Shown here piece by piece: positions 16,611 through 24,148 of a stretch of 52,695 nt of DNA. The stretch covers positions 1 through 52,695 of the forward strand of contig JAJYOI010000010.1 of NCBI GenBank assembly GCA_021796275.1. The letters are read 5' to 3'. The DNA is from Bacteroidota bacterium (GTDB taxonomy: Bacteria > Bacteroidota > Ignavibacteria > UBA10030 > UBA8401). A program made the translations under genes and the position numbers. Each line of letters begins with the position of its first letter. Position 1 is the stretch's first letter. The notes beneath the pieces were generated by a model. The model worked only from the letters and a program-made list of their open reading frames with translations, was not told the DNA's origin and did not search any database.

Positions 16611-17966
16611 ATGCCGAAGATCTCTTTGGGAAAAAAGAAATGGAACAAGGCGCCCCAAGCGACTAAACAACGTACATCAAACTATGCCGCCGAGACGCGC
16701 CTTATTTACGGGCAGCCGTTCACGCCGGTGTGGGATTACAGCCATCATGTAGTACCGCCGCTGTCAAGCTCTGCAACATTCCGCCTCGACAGCACGAAGC
16801 GCGGCGCGAAAGGGTTTGTAGAATTCGCGCATACCGCGGAAGATTTTCAGGTGCACAGCAAAGCACCGATCTATATTTATGACCGGCTGGGTGAACCGAA
16901 CAAAGAAATTCTGGAAGAGAATCTCGCCATTGCCGAACAAGGAGAATGTGCGGCGACATTTACCACGGGAATGGCGGCGATCTCTGCACTGTGCGGAGTT
17001 CTGCTCGGCAGCGGAAGCGAAATTGTTGCGCATCATGTGCTGTACGGATGCACCTATTCTCTTTTCACCAACTGGCTGCCGCGCTACAAAATTAAAGTAA
17101 CATGGGTTGACTTCAATGATGCGAAAGCGCTGGAACGCGCGATTTCTCCGCATACAAAACTTCTCTATTTCGAAACGCCCGTGAACCCGACAATGGAGAT
17201 CATTGACATTCAAAAAATTGTTGCTGTCGCGCGAAAGCATAACGCGCAGAGAAGCAAAGCGCATCGCATGTACACGGCAGTAGACAATACGTTTGCAACG
17301 CCGTTCTGCCAGCGCCCGCTGGAACTCGGCGTTGACTTTGTTGTAGAATCGCTGACGAAGGGCATTTGCGGCTTCGGCACCGATATGGGAGGCGTCATCA
17401 TCGGTCCGCGCTGGAGTTATGATCAAATCGTGTTGTACCGGAAAGATTTTGGCGGCGTGCTTCCGGCGAAAAGCGCGTGGCCAATTCTTGTGTACGGTTT
17501 GCCGTCGCTTGCCGTGAGGTTCCGCCAGCAGATTGAAACGGCGCAGAAAGTTGCCGAGTTTTTGGAAAAAGATAAACGCATTCAGTTTGTGCGGTATCCC
17601 GGATTGGATTCATTTGAACAGCGCACGCTTGCGAAGAAGCAAATGCAAAATTACGACGGAGAATTTTCTCCGGGTACGATTCTGTATTTTGTGCCGAAGG
17701 GAAAAACGCCCGATGAGCGTCACCGGAAGGCGGAGAAAATGGTGAATTTCATTGCGACAAAATCGTACACGATAACGCTCGCTGTGAGCCTGGGAAATAT
17801 CCGAACGCTCATCGAGCACCCGGCATCGATGACGCATTCAAGTATTACAGCCGAGGAGCAGTTGCGCCGCGGCATCGATCCCGGCGGCATCCGTCTTTCC
17901 ATCGGACTTGAAAAAGCGGAGGATATTATTCATGATTTGAAGAAAGCGCTGGAGAAAATTTTGTAG
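16611..17966 (+). CDS. PLP-dependent Cys/Met metabolism lyase (methionine gamma-lyase-like)
   Basis: 451 residues; AAGGAG lies seven bases before ATG. It belongs to the trans-sulfuration PLP family. The substrate/PLP loop YDRLGEPN is near 90, the phosphate-binding TTGMAAIS near 118, the aromatic and ribose contacts are in ETPVNPTMEIID and AVDNTFATP, and the PLP lysine is K250 in ESLTKGICGFGTDMGG. Canonical members have KYxxGHSD after the lysine; here GFGTD replaces GHSD. A basic N-terminal extension of about 25 residues (MPKISLGKKKWNKAPQ) is unusual. Methionine gamma-lyase, cystathionine lyase or O-acetylhomoserine sulfhydrylase remain possible. It is monocistronic, closed by a strong terminator 20 bases after the stop. 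Confidence 0.85.
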   Translation: MPKISLGKKKWNKAPQATKQRTSNYAAETRLIYGQPFTPVWDYSHHVVPPLSSSATFRLDSTKRGAKGFVEFAHTAEDFQVHSKAPIYIYDRLGEPNKEILEENLAIAEQGECAATFTTGMAAISALCGVLLGSGSEIVAHHVLYGCTYSLFTNWLPRYKIKVTWVDFNDAKALERAISPHTKLLYFETPVNPTMEIIDIQKIVAVARKHNAQRSKAHRMYTAVDNTFATPFCQRPLELGVDFVVESLTKGICGFGTDMGGVIIGPRWSYDQIVLYRKDFGGVLPAKSAWPILVYGLPSLAVRFRQQIETAQKVAEFLEKDKRIQFVRYPGLDSFEQRTLAKKQMQNYDGEFSPGTILYFVPKGKTPDERHRKAEKMVNFIATKSYTITLAVSLGNIRTLIEHPASMTHSSITAEEQLRRGIDPGGIRLSIGLEKAEDIIHDLKKALEKIL

Positions 17967-17984
17967 AGGAAGGTTGAGCACGAT

Positions 17985-18026
17985 AAAAAAAATCCCGGTA
18001 CGTTGTTTTGTACCGGGATTTTTTTT
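17985..18026 (+). terminator. Strong rho-independent terminator
   Basis: AAAAAATCCCGGTAC (ending 18001) pairs with GTACCGGGATTTTTT (from 18010) around an eight-base loop, with a T-run continuing to about 18026. It ends the PLP-lyase transcript and, being symmetrical with A-runs on the other side, could also serve the convergent gene at 18089. Confidence 0.9.
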
Positions 18027-18054
18027 CTCTCCACAATCACACTGGTGGTTTATG

Positions 18055-18073
18055 CTCGACCATAAAGGTCGAG
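18055..18073. repeat. Small palindrome CTCGACC/GGTCGAG
   Basis: CTCGACC-ATAAA-GGTCGAG forms a perfect 7-bp stem in the gap between two convergent genes. No T-run follows, so it is more like the palindromic elements of this window than a terminator. Confidence 0.55.
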
Positions 18074-18088
18074 GCTACACAGACGTTT

Positions 18089-18837
18089 TTAGTTCGTCGC
18101 TGTTTTTTCTACGGTTGCAGTCGTGTCATTGCCGCTGCCGGATGGTGCATGGCTTGCAGCAACATCTCTGATCACGCGCGCCGCCTGATATTCAAGGAAG
18201 AAATCAGGGCTCTTTTTCCTGAAGTTCGACATGAATTTATCCAGCGTGCCTTTCAACATAGCATCTGCCTGATCGAAGAGAGAAAAGAGAGCATCGTGCC
18301 CGCCGGTCATCTCCGTTTTTACGGAGCCTCTGTTTTTGAGCGATGCGGTGAATGCCGCAACTGCCTGATGCGCGGCGGCAAGGGTTTCATCCGTAATGCC
18401 GTAGTCGGCAAGGTCTGCCTTATATCCTTCCACAAGTGCCACCAATGCCTCAGCATGTGTTCCGCGCTCTGCTTCGCGCACGTCGTGGATATCGGTTTCG
18501 CTGATGTCTGTCTTTGCCATCAACTCAACATCGTTCTGCGCGCAGGCATACGTATTCAGACAAAAAGATGTCTGATCAGCCTACGGCTGAGAAGCGTATG
18601 AACTAACGGCACCACTGTTTCGACCATGTCGTCTTCTGCTTTATGCTTTGCTTCAGTTGCAGAGGAGGTCCCGCCGCTCAGCTTTTCCATCCTGCTGCCG
18701 ATCTCGTCAACAAGATTCTGGAACGCGGTGACCGCCGCTGCAAATGCCGGAATGGCGGCAATGAGCGACGTATATTTTGTGAGAATTGTAAGAACAAGCT
18801 GATACATGCTGTGTTTGTTTATCTGAACGTTCAACAT
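18089..18837 (-). pseudogene. Small hypothetical protein gene split by a 35-bp palindromic insertion
   Basis: Two minus-strand frames belong together. The first (from ATG 18837 to a stop at 18556) encodes an N-terminal half with NKHSMYQLVLTILTKYTSLIAAIPAF. The second (to 18089) encodes ELMAKTDISETDIHDVREAERG onward, a helical part ending in VEKTATN. They are in different phases. Removing the 35-bp palindromic element at 18556-18590 joins them in frame as ...VVPLVHTL-HTYACAQNDVELMAKTDIS..., giving an uninterrupted protein of about 237 residues. I recall similar helical hypothetical proteins of about 200 residues in Bacteroidota genomes, where the junction region reads like an uninterrupted helix. 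Function unknown. The fragments might still be translated separately from ATG at about 18520. Confidence 0.72.
18556..18590. repeat. 35-bp double-palindrome element interrupting a gene
   Basis: TCAGAC-N8-GTCTGA (18556-18575) abuts TCAGCC-TAC-GGCTGA (18576-18590). The second half is identical in design to the elements at 20309, 36804, 37491 and 50181; the first half matches the element at 28078. Its length, 35, is not a multiple of three and breaks the reading frame of the host gene. Confidence 0.88.
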
Positions 18838-19041
18838 TGTACTTCCCTTTCTTTTTGATTGTTTGAAATCCGCCGTGCTTTATCTTTGGGCGGAGTAATT
18901 AAGTGGGTGTGAGATGGTTGTGGAGAGTGAAGATCTTACGTTTGAAAGTGGTTTTCCTCTGAGCGATAAAGGCTGAAGGAGAAAGGATAATTTTTTTTCA
19001 TACTTTAAGCCCTGAATCTTTTTTCTATTCATTACTGACTG

Positions 19042-19465
19042 AACGCGGCCCGGATTGAATTAGATTTTGTAAGGATTGAAATGCCGAGTGCATTGACTGA
19101 ATTGTAGCGTGCGTGGATTGATGTGAAGGACACAAAGATTGACTTGAAAAGTGCGTTGACCGACCTGCCTACCGGCAGGCAGGCTTGAAATTCGCAATGG
19201 TGAGAATGAAATGTGCATTGGCTGAGTTGAAGTGTGCAAAGTTCCAAAGGAATCCCATGGGAATTGAGTTGAAGGGGACGCAGGTTGAGTTGAAAATGAC
19301 AAGGTGGCAGTTGAAACTGACAAAAATGGTATTGAAATGTTCATGGATTGACTTGAAAAGTGCAAAAGTTGAGTTGAAGATCACAAAGATTAGGTTGAAA
19401 ACGACAAAGATTGACTTGAAATTTACAAAGTACGAGCTAAAAGTGCCCAAAATGAATCAAAAATG
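19042..19465. repeat. Degenerate 21-bp tandem array encoding heptads
   Basis: About 19-20 units with a consensus close to ACAAAGATTGACTTGAAAAGT. Read on the plus strand, each unit encodes a heptad of the type T/A-K-I/V-D/E-L-K-x (for example IDLKSAK, VELKITK, IRLKTTK, IDLKFTK). The 3' part forms an open frame of 93 codons (19185-19466), but upstream units carry a stop and a frameshifting 20-bp insertion, so this looks like the remnant of a heptad-repeat protein gene. The opposite strand is also open in a phenylalanine-rich frame because of the repeat composition. The rest of the 18838-19494 gap shows no gene, and no clear promoter was seen. Confidence 0.75.
19164..19183. repeat. 20-bp palindrome inserted in one array unit
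   Basis: CCTGCCT-ACC-GGCAGG-CAGG splits a 21-bp unit. The unit with it is 41 bp; without these 20 bp it reads GCGTTGACCGA + CTTGAAATTC, exactly 21 bp and in register with its neighbours. The insertion shifts the heptad reading frame. Confidence 0.85.
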
Positions 19466-19494
19466 AAGAAAATGGCTCTGTTCACTTAACTGTG

Positions 19495-20235
19495 TCAATT
19501 GGGAAACAGAGAGAGCAACAGCTCCGATTCATAGAACTCCTTCGCAAGTTTCCCGAAGCTGTTGGCTTGGGGGTTTTTGTGGGGCGGGCGTTTCTCTCCG
19601 CCGAAGGCGAATCCACCTCTGGCGGATTTCATCGGCGCATCATCAGTCACCACACCTGCCGAATAGAGTGTTGCAAGAATGTCTGTTCTGTTATCAATGT
19701 TGATGCCTGCTTCCTTCCATCGGTGACGAACCATTGCAAGGTTAGCGGCAATGTATTTTGTATTCCATGTCGCCTGCGGCGCCATTTTCAATTCGGGTGC
19801 AAGAAGACGATGGACCAACTCTTCGCGCGAGGTGGACAACGGAATAATCTTGCTAAATTTTCTGCCAAGGAAATAAAGACTCGTTGAATCGCTCAATGAT
19901 TTTTCAATCCAGAGCGCTGTGTTAATTTTCACTTGTCCCAAGCCGAGCGAGACATTCAAGCCGTAACCGGCAAGAAGAGGATCAACATCGCGGTCAATCC
20001 ACGTAACATTGAGCGCGTGTTCAACATAAATAACGCTGGCAATCAAGCGAGGAGAAATGTTGAACAGTTTTCCTGCTTCGAGAATTACTGCGCTGTTTTC
20101 TTCAAGCACGTGCAACGCTTGTGCTGAAACTTGAGCTGCACTGTTGGTTGTCCACTGCAACAAGAAGAAAATTGTACCGCAAAGCCGCAACGGCGCAAAG
20201 AATCTTATTGGAAGAAATTTAAAGACTCTCCGCAT
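19495..20235 (-). CDS. Transglycosylase-like exported protein, paralogue A
   Basis: 246 residues from ATG at 20235; longer starts exist up to 20316 but lie in repeat sequence. A hydrophobic segment (LCGTIFFLLQWTTNSAAQ) probably exports it. The core ISPRLIASVIYVEHALN...VSLGLGQVKINTALWIEK resembles the lysozyme-like fold of lytic transglycosylases (the E in YVE and the GLGQVK block match E and GLMQI), so a peptidoglycan-cleaving role is plausible but not shown. Paralogue B at 50910-51560 shares this core. Relative to B, this copy has about 13 extra residues near the C-terminus (MKSARGGFAFGGE, from the 30-bp element at 19597) and about eight near LKMAPQAT. Its N-terminus is embedded in an inverted repeat. 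It follows a T9SS gene on the same strand, as paralogue B does. Confidence 0.65.
   Translation of the reverse strand: MRRVFKFLPIRFFAPLRLCGTIFFLLQWTTNSAAQVSAQALHVLEENSAVILEAGKLFNISPRLIASVIYVEHALNVTWIDRDVDPLLAGYGLNVSLGLGQVKINTALWIEKSLSDSTSLYFLGRKFSKIIPLSTSREELVHRLLAPELKMAPQATWNTKYIAANLAMVRHRWKEAGINIDNRTDILATLYSAGVVTDDAPMKSARGGFAFGGEKRPPHKNPQANSFGKLAKEFYESELLLSLFPN
19597..19626. repeat. 30-bp double-palindrome element inside paralogue A
   Basis: TCCGCC-GAA-GGCGAA abuts TCCACC-TCT-GGCGGA, each a 15-bp palindrome with one mismatch. It is translated in the host gene as part of KSARGGFAFGGE, which is absent from paralogue B. Confidence 0.82.
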
Positions 20236-20253
20236 CTTCGCGGTACAATTTTC
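20166..20253. repeat. CGCAAAG-type inverted repeat over the start of paralogue A
   Basis: Perfect 14-bp outer arms GAAAATTGTACCGC (20166-20179) and GCGGTACAATTTTC (20240-20253). They continue inward as CGCAAAG/CGCAACGGCGCAAAG on the left and CTCCGCATCTTCG on the right. It contains the start codon chosen for paralogue A. A related but diverged inverted repeat lies at 26508-26635. Confidence 0.8.
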
Positions 20254-20308
20254 ATTGCTCACTGTGTCGCCTTTGGCGCCATTTTCAATTAACTGTTCAC
20301 TGGTAATT

Positions 20309-20338
20309 TGCGCCAAAGGCGCATCAGCCTTTGGCTGA
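20309..20338. repeat. 30-bp double-palindrome element, intergenic
   Basis: TGCGCC-AAA-GGCGCA abuts TCAGCC-TTT-GGCTGA, both perfect 15-bp palindromes. It lies nine bases beyond the stop codon of the T9SS gene at 20348. A related TCGCC-TTT-GGCGCC sequence is at 20270, and a near copy of that is at 19772 inside paralogue A, where it is translated as MAPQAT. Confidence 0.88.
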
Positions 20339-20347
20339 GCTCATCGC

Positions 20348-23300
20348 TCACTTTACTAACAAGATTCGCTGCGTGAAGGCCTTGCCCTGCGCTATCAAGC
20401 GAACAAAGTAAATGCCCGACGTAACATTGCTTCCATCAAACTGAGCAGTTTTTACTCCTTCGGTTTGATAGCCGTGAATTAAATCCGCTACCTTGCGTCC
20501 GAGTATGTCGAACACTGCAAGTTCAACCATGCCGGGCTGCAACAAACTATAAGAAATAGTCGTTGCTGGGTTAAATGGGTTCGGATAATTCGGGCGCAAC
20601 GCAGTTTCTGTTGGTATCTCTGTTGTTACGGAGGCAGCAGCTTTTTCCTCTGCTTGTTGTTGTGCGTTGTTGTTTACAGCAGCGCCGCTTGCTCCGAAAT
20701 TTTCAACCATATATTTCATATCTGCGATCAGTTCTGTTACGGGATCGGCAGCGAATTTTGATTGAAGTGCTGACACGCATTGATTGGCATTGTCTTTATC
20801 GCTTGTCCGCCAGTAAAGCTCTGCCAATGCTGCAAGCGAATGTTTCTCTGATTCAGTGTTCGCCCAGCGTTGAGCTATTGTTTTGTGAAGTGTGATTGCC
20901 TGCTGAACGTTTCCTTCATGAGAAGCGTTGATGGCGGCAAGCTCCAGCGCGCTTTGCTCAAGGCGTGTGTTCGCTTTGTCTGTGGAAAGTGTGTTGAAGT
21001 ATTGATAGCCGCTTCTCAAAGTTCCAGTAATTGCTTTGCTCTTCACTGCAGAGTTATAGGCGCGCAGAGCATTATTCATTCTCAACAATGCTGCAACAGC
21101 TTCGTTACTCTCAGAATAATTTCTGATGAGCGTGTCGTAGACTGTAATCGCTTTGTCGTAGAGCTTTGCATACATAAGCTGGTCGGCAAGCGTGAGAAGA
21201 ATCAGTTCGTGTGTGACGACAGGTTGAGAGCTTATCGAAGTGGAAGCAACAGATTTCATCAGTGGCATCGGCTGCGAAGAGACACTGCCTTGTTGAATTG
21301 GAAATGACGCCGTAGGCGACACTGAAAGCGACAATCCCATTGGCTGATCGGTTCCTGAACCTGATCCCACAATTAGCGGATGAGGGCTAAACGACCAGAG
21401 TGCTGGGTCAACCAGTGGATAGGTATTTCCAAAGAGTGTGTTCATGGTTGAAGTTACAAAACCATTCTGGCCATTATCAGGGTTTACACCCCACCAGTTC
21501 TGTTTTGCAAGCACGTATTGTGAAGATGAGTAAACATACAACTGCTTCGTGGAATTAGAATAAATGCTGTTCTCCCCACCATAGACAACACAACTGCCGG
21601 CATCATAATCGCCGAGGAACGGCTGGGTTGTGGATTGTGCGTAGACGCCATAATACACATTGTCTGTAATCTTATTCCAACCCGGCGTGCCTGTTGTGCC
21701 GTTCGGTCCCCCTAAGTTGGGTGCGGCATAATATTCACAACGGACTCCGCTGTGGGAGCCATATTGGATCGTGTTGTATGTCAGGAGCGGCTGAATCCCT
21801 GTGCCGTAAATCCAGAAGCCATCGCGGTAACCATTCGTCCATAGGTTTTTCGTTATCGTGTTGTGGTCCACCGTGGGAGCTGATGATTGAAAAATAACAA
21901 TCCCATCCTCAAGATTATCATTCAGCTGATTGTAGGTAATTCTTTTAACGAAAGAGCTTCCCGTCAGCCTGATCGGATTCAAACAATGTGTGATTGTGTT
22001 GTTGTACACTTCATCGCTTGAGCCGTCAAAACGGGAATTATAAATTGTCATTCCGAATTTGCATTGCGAGATAGTGCAGTTGCGGATGTAGTTTCCATCT
22101 CCGCCCGGGTTGGAATTGGAAATATAAATAGCAGCCCAGTAGTAATTTGGGTCTGTGCTGTTGCTTGTAAATGTTGCGCCATCGGCGTGAATTTTTCCGT
22201 TGATGACGAGTGCACCTTTCGGCGAGCCTTCGGTGTAGACATCTGTGGCAGAGTTGAATTTTAATGCCGCACCGCTGTTCACTACAAGCGTGGCACCGGA
22301 TTGAACAGAGATGTTGGGGACGTTTAACACTGTTGTGTTGCTTGCGATGGTAAGAGTTGCACCTGAATTGACTGTAACGTTTTGCAAGCAAAAATTTTGT
22401 CCGTCAATTGTCGTGTTGCCGGAAATCGTCGAAGGAAGAAAACCAACAGAGTTGGTGTTTACCTTTGAAGAGATATGCGATTGAACATCTACCGCCTCAA
22501 CTTTGTAACGCAAGTACAAAACGACGCCGGAGGGGACGCCGCCCGGAACTGTAAAATTATCCGTATATGAAGTTTCTGTGATTAATGAACTGTTTACTTT
22601 TGTTTCGGAAACTTGCGTTTGCCCGTAATAAAATTCTCTATAAACATTGTAGCCGTTTATGTCCGGCTCAGGATTTGCTGCCCACGTTACTGTTGCTTGG
22701 CTGGACGATGTGTAGGTGGAAGAGACTGATTGCGGGTTAACAGGTGCGGTATCGTACTGACGGTAATTAATGCTCATATCAACGTCAGCCATACGGGTGT
22801 AATATATATCATTTCCAACTGCAATGGGGAATGCATTTATAAATCCTCCCATATCGGACGGCGCTTGATTTGCCGACCACGATGTTCCGTCAAAAATGCG
22901 ATGATAGCATCCTTCCGAAGAGCCGTACTTGTCATAAAATATATGAAGTTTACCATCGGCTGTTGATACAATTTGCGGAGGCCATGCATTGCTGTCGTAA
23001 AAGTCGTCACCAACCCTATCTGTTACCAGCGTCCATATTGTTCCGTCAACGTCTCGTTTGAAATGAGATATTTTATACGGACGAGCGAATGGATCATTTG
23101 CCCTTGCAATCATGTGAACCGTGTTTCCAACAACCGCCGAACTGATTGAATACACCATGAGCGGTGATACCGAAGACCCATTACTTGCCACCCATGTTTG
23201 GGTTTGCCAGTTATAATCTCTGACCTTAAAATACGGTGTATTTTCCTGATAAAAGCCGACATGAACTTTCGAAGCCGAAAGCGCAATGGTTGGATACTTT

Positions 23301-23857
23301 CCGGTCATTCCTGATTCGTCTGTTACTTCTTTGTAGTCATACCATTTCGTGGGATCATCATCGTTAGATAAAGCTCTTGCGTAATACGTTTCATTATTAA
23401 ACGGCGATTGGCTATTAACCTCGGACCACGCAATATGAAATCCGCGGCTGTCAATGTTACTTGTCATCGACGTTACAGAACCTATTGTTAGATTCCTGTA
23501 TTTATAGCCTGTACTCCAGTTCACACCGCCGTCTGTGCTTCGGGCAACTTTCATCTGTCCGGATTGTTCATAGCCGATAAATACTTTTCCATCAAATGCA
23601 GACATTGCAACATAATTCCCGACGTTGCTCAAGACCGAGACATTCTCGCGGATAATATTTCCTTGCGAGTCGAATAGCCCGTATTTCAATGTTGTGCCGT
23701 CTTTATAAAGAACATGAATTCCCTGTTTATCCACGGCAGAAGCTTGAAGAGTTTTAGATCCGCCTGTAAAGATAGTATAATAGACGGAACTCCAAGACTG
23801 AGTATATGCCTGACTGAATACAAACATAACGAGGATAAGACTAAAATACTTTTTCAT
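20348..23857 (-). CDS. Very large T9SS-sorted protein with beta-helix and TPR-like parts
   Basis: 1169 residues from ATG at 23857, chosen because AAGGAG ends six bases before it (the ATG at 23863 abuts it). Signal peptide LILVMFVFSQAYTQ. Residues about 20-370 look like a sialidase/BNR-type beta-propeller (STDGGVNWSTGY, DGKLHIFYDKYG). Residues about 380-470 are an FN3 domain (PVNPQSVSSTYTSSSQATVTW). Residues about 480-800 form a right-handed parallel beta-helix of the NosD/pectate-lyase type (YNNTITHCLNPIRLTGSS, VDHNTITKN, LTYNTIQYGSHSGV). A helical TPR-like part follows (MYAKLYDKAITVYDTLIRNY). The C-terminus is a T9SS domain (NYPNPFNPATTISYSL...GIYFVRL...LLVK). It probably binds or processes polysaccharide outside the cell; no catalytic residues were identified. 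Confidence 0.85.
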   Translation of the reverse strand: MKKYFSLILVMFVFSQAYTQSWSSVYYTIFTGGSKTLQASAVDKQGIHVLYKDGTTLKYGLFDSQGNIIRENVSVLSNVGNYVAMSAFDGKVFIGYEQSGQMKVARSTDGGVNWSTGYKYRNLTIGSVTSMTSNIDSRGFHIAWSEVNSQSPFNNETYYARALSNDDDPTKWYDYKEVTDESGMTGKYPTIALSASKVHVGFYQENTPYFKVRDYNWQTQTWVASNGSSVSPLMVYSISSAVVGNTVHMIARANDPFARPYKISHFKRDVDGTIWTLVTDRVGDDFYDSNAWPPQIVSTADGKLHIFYDKYGSSEGCYHRIFDGTSWSANQAPSDMGGFINAFPIAVGNDIYYTRMADVDMSINYRQYDTAPVNPQSVSSTYTSSSQATVTWAANPEPDINGYNVYREFYYGQTQVSETKVNSSLITETSYTDNFTVPGGVPSGVVLYLRYKVEAVDVQSHISSKVNTNSVGFLPSTISGNTTIDGQNFCLQNVTVNSGATLTIASNTTVLNVPNISVQSGATLVVNSGAALKFNSATDVYTEGSPKGALVINGKIHADGATFTSNSTDPNYYWAAIYISNSNPGGDGNYIRNCTISQCKFGMTIYNSRFDGSSDEVYNNTITHCLNPIRLTGSSFVKRITYNQLNDNLEDGIVIFQSSAPTVDHNTITKNLWTNGYRDGFWIYGTGIQPLLTYNTIQYGSHSGVRCEYYAAPNLGGPNGTTGTPGWNKITDNVYYGVYAQSTTQPFLGDYDAGSCVVYGGENSIYSNSTKQLYVYSSSQYVLAKQNWWGVNPDNGQNGFVTSTMNTLFGNTYPLVDPALWSFSPHPLIVGSGSGTDQPMGLSLSVSPTASFPIQQGSVSSQPMPLMKSVASTSISSQPVVTHELILLTLADQLMYAKLYDKAITVYDTLIRNYSESNEAVAALLRMNNALRAYNSAVKSKAITGTLRSGYQYFNTLSTDKANTRLEQSALELAAINASHEGNVQQAITLHKTIAQRWANTESEKHSLAALAELYWRTSDKDNANQCVSALQSKFAADPVTELIADMKYMVENFGASGAAVNNNAQQQAEEKAAASVTTEIPTETALRPNYPNPFNPATTISYSLLQPGMVELAVFDILGRKVADLIHGYQTEGVKTAQFDGSNVTSGIYFVRLIAQGKAFTQRILLVK

Positions 23858-24046
23858 AACCATCTCCTTATTTCATAAGAATGCGGTTTATTGAGAGAAG
23901 TTTTTCATAGTTTACTTCGTTGTTTTTTGAAACTTCTTTTGATGAATTTTGTGAACGAGATTTCGTTTATTATATTACTGTGTCACGTAGATACACGAAG
24001 CCCTCACAGGACATTCGATCCTGCCAAAAATTCTTCGCAAGAGAAA

Positions 24047-24075
24047 AAATGGTGGTGAGAAGCCGTGGGGGCTTC
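24047..24075 (-). terminator. Possible terminator of the FG-GAP-like gene
   Basis: On the minus strand GAAGCC-CCCAC-GGCTTC (24075 to 24059) is followed by a T-run ending near 24047. It lies about 75 bases after the stop of the gene at 24149. The rest of the gap 23858-24148 shows no gene. Confidence 0.4.
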
Positions 24076-24148
24076 AGTTATTTTCCTCCCTCACAAGGCG
24101 GAGGGCGTTCTTTTACTCTAAGCGTTGAAAGGTTCATTACCAGCCTCC

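Noticed and set aside
19169-19450. Minus-strand open frame of the 21-bp array (phenylalanine-rich)
   Set aside because: It arises from the repeat composition; the plus-strand heptads have the amphipathic pattern expected of protein, and the minus-strand product would be an insoluble F-rich peptide.
19042-19465. Array of short repeats considered as CRISPR
   Set aside because: Units abut with no unique spacers, diverge strongly and encode heptads; no cas gene is present.
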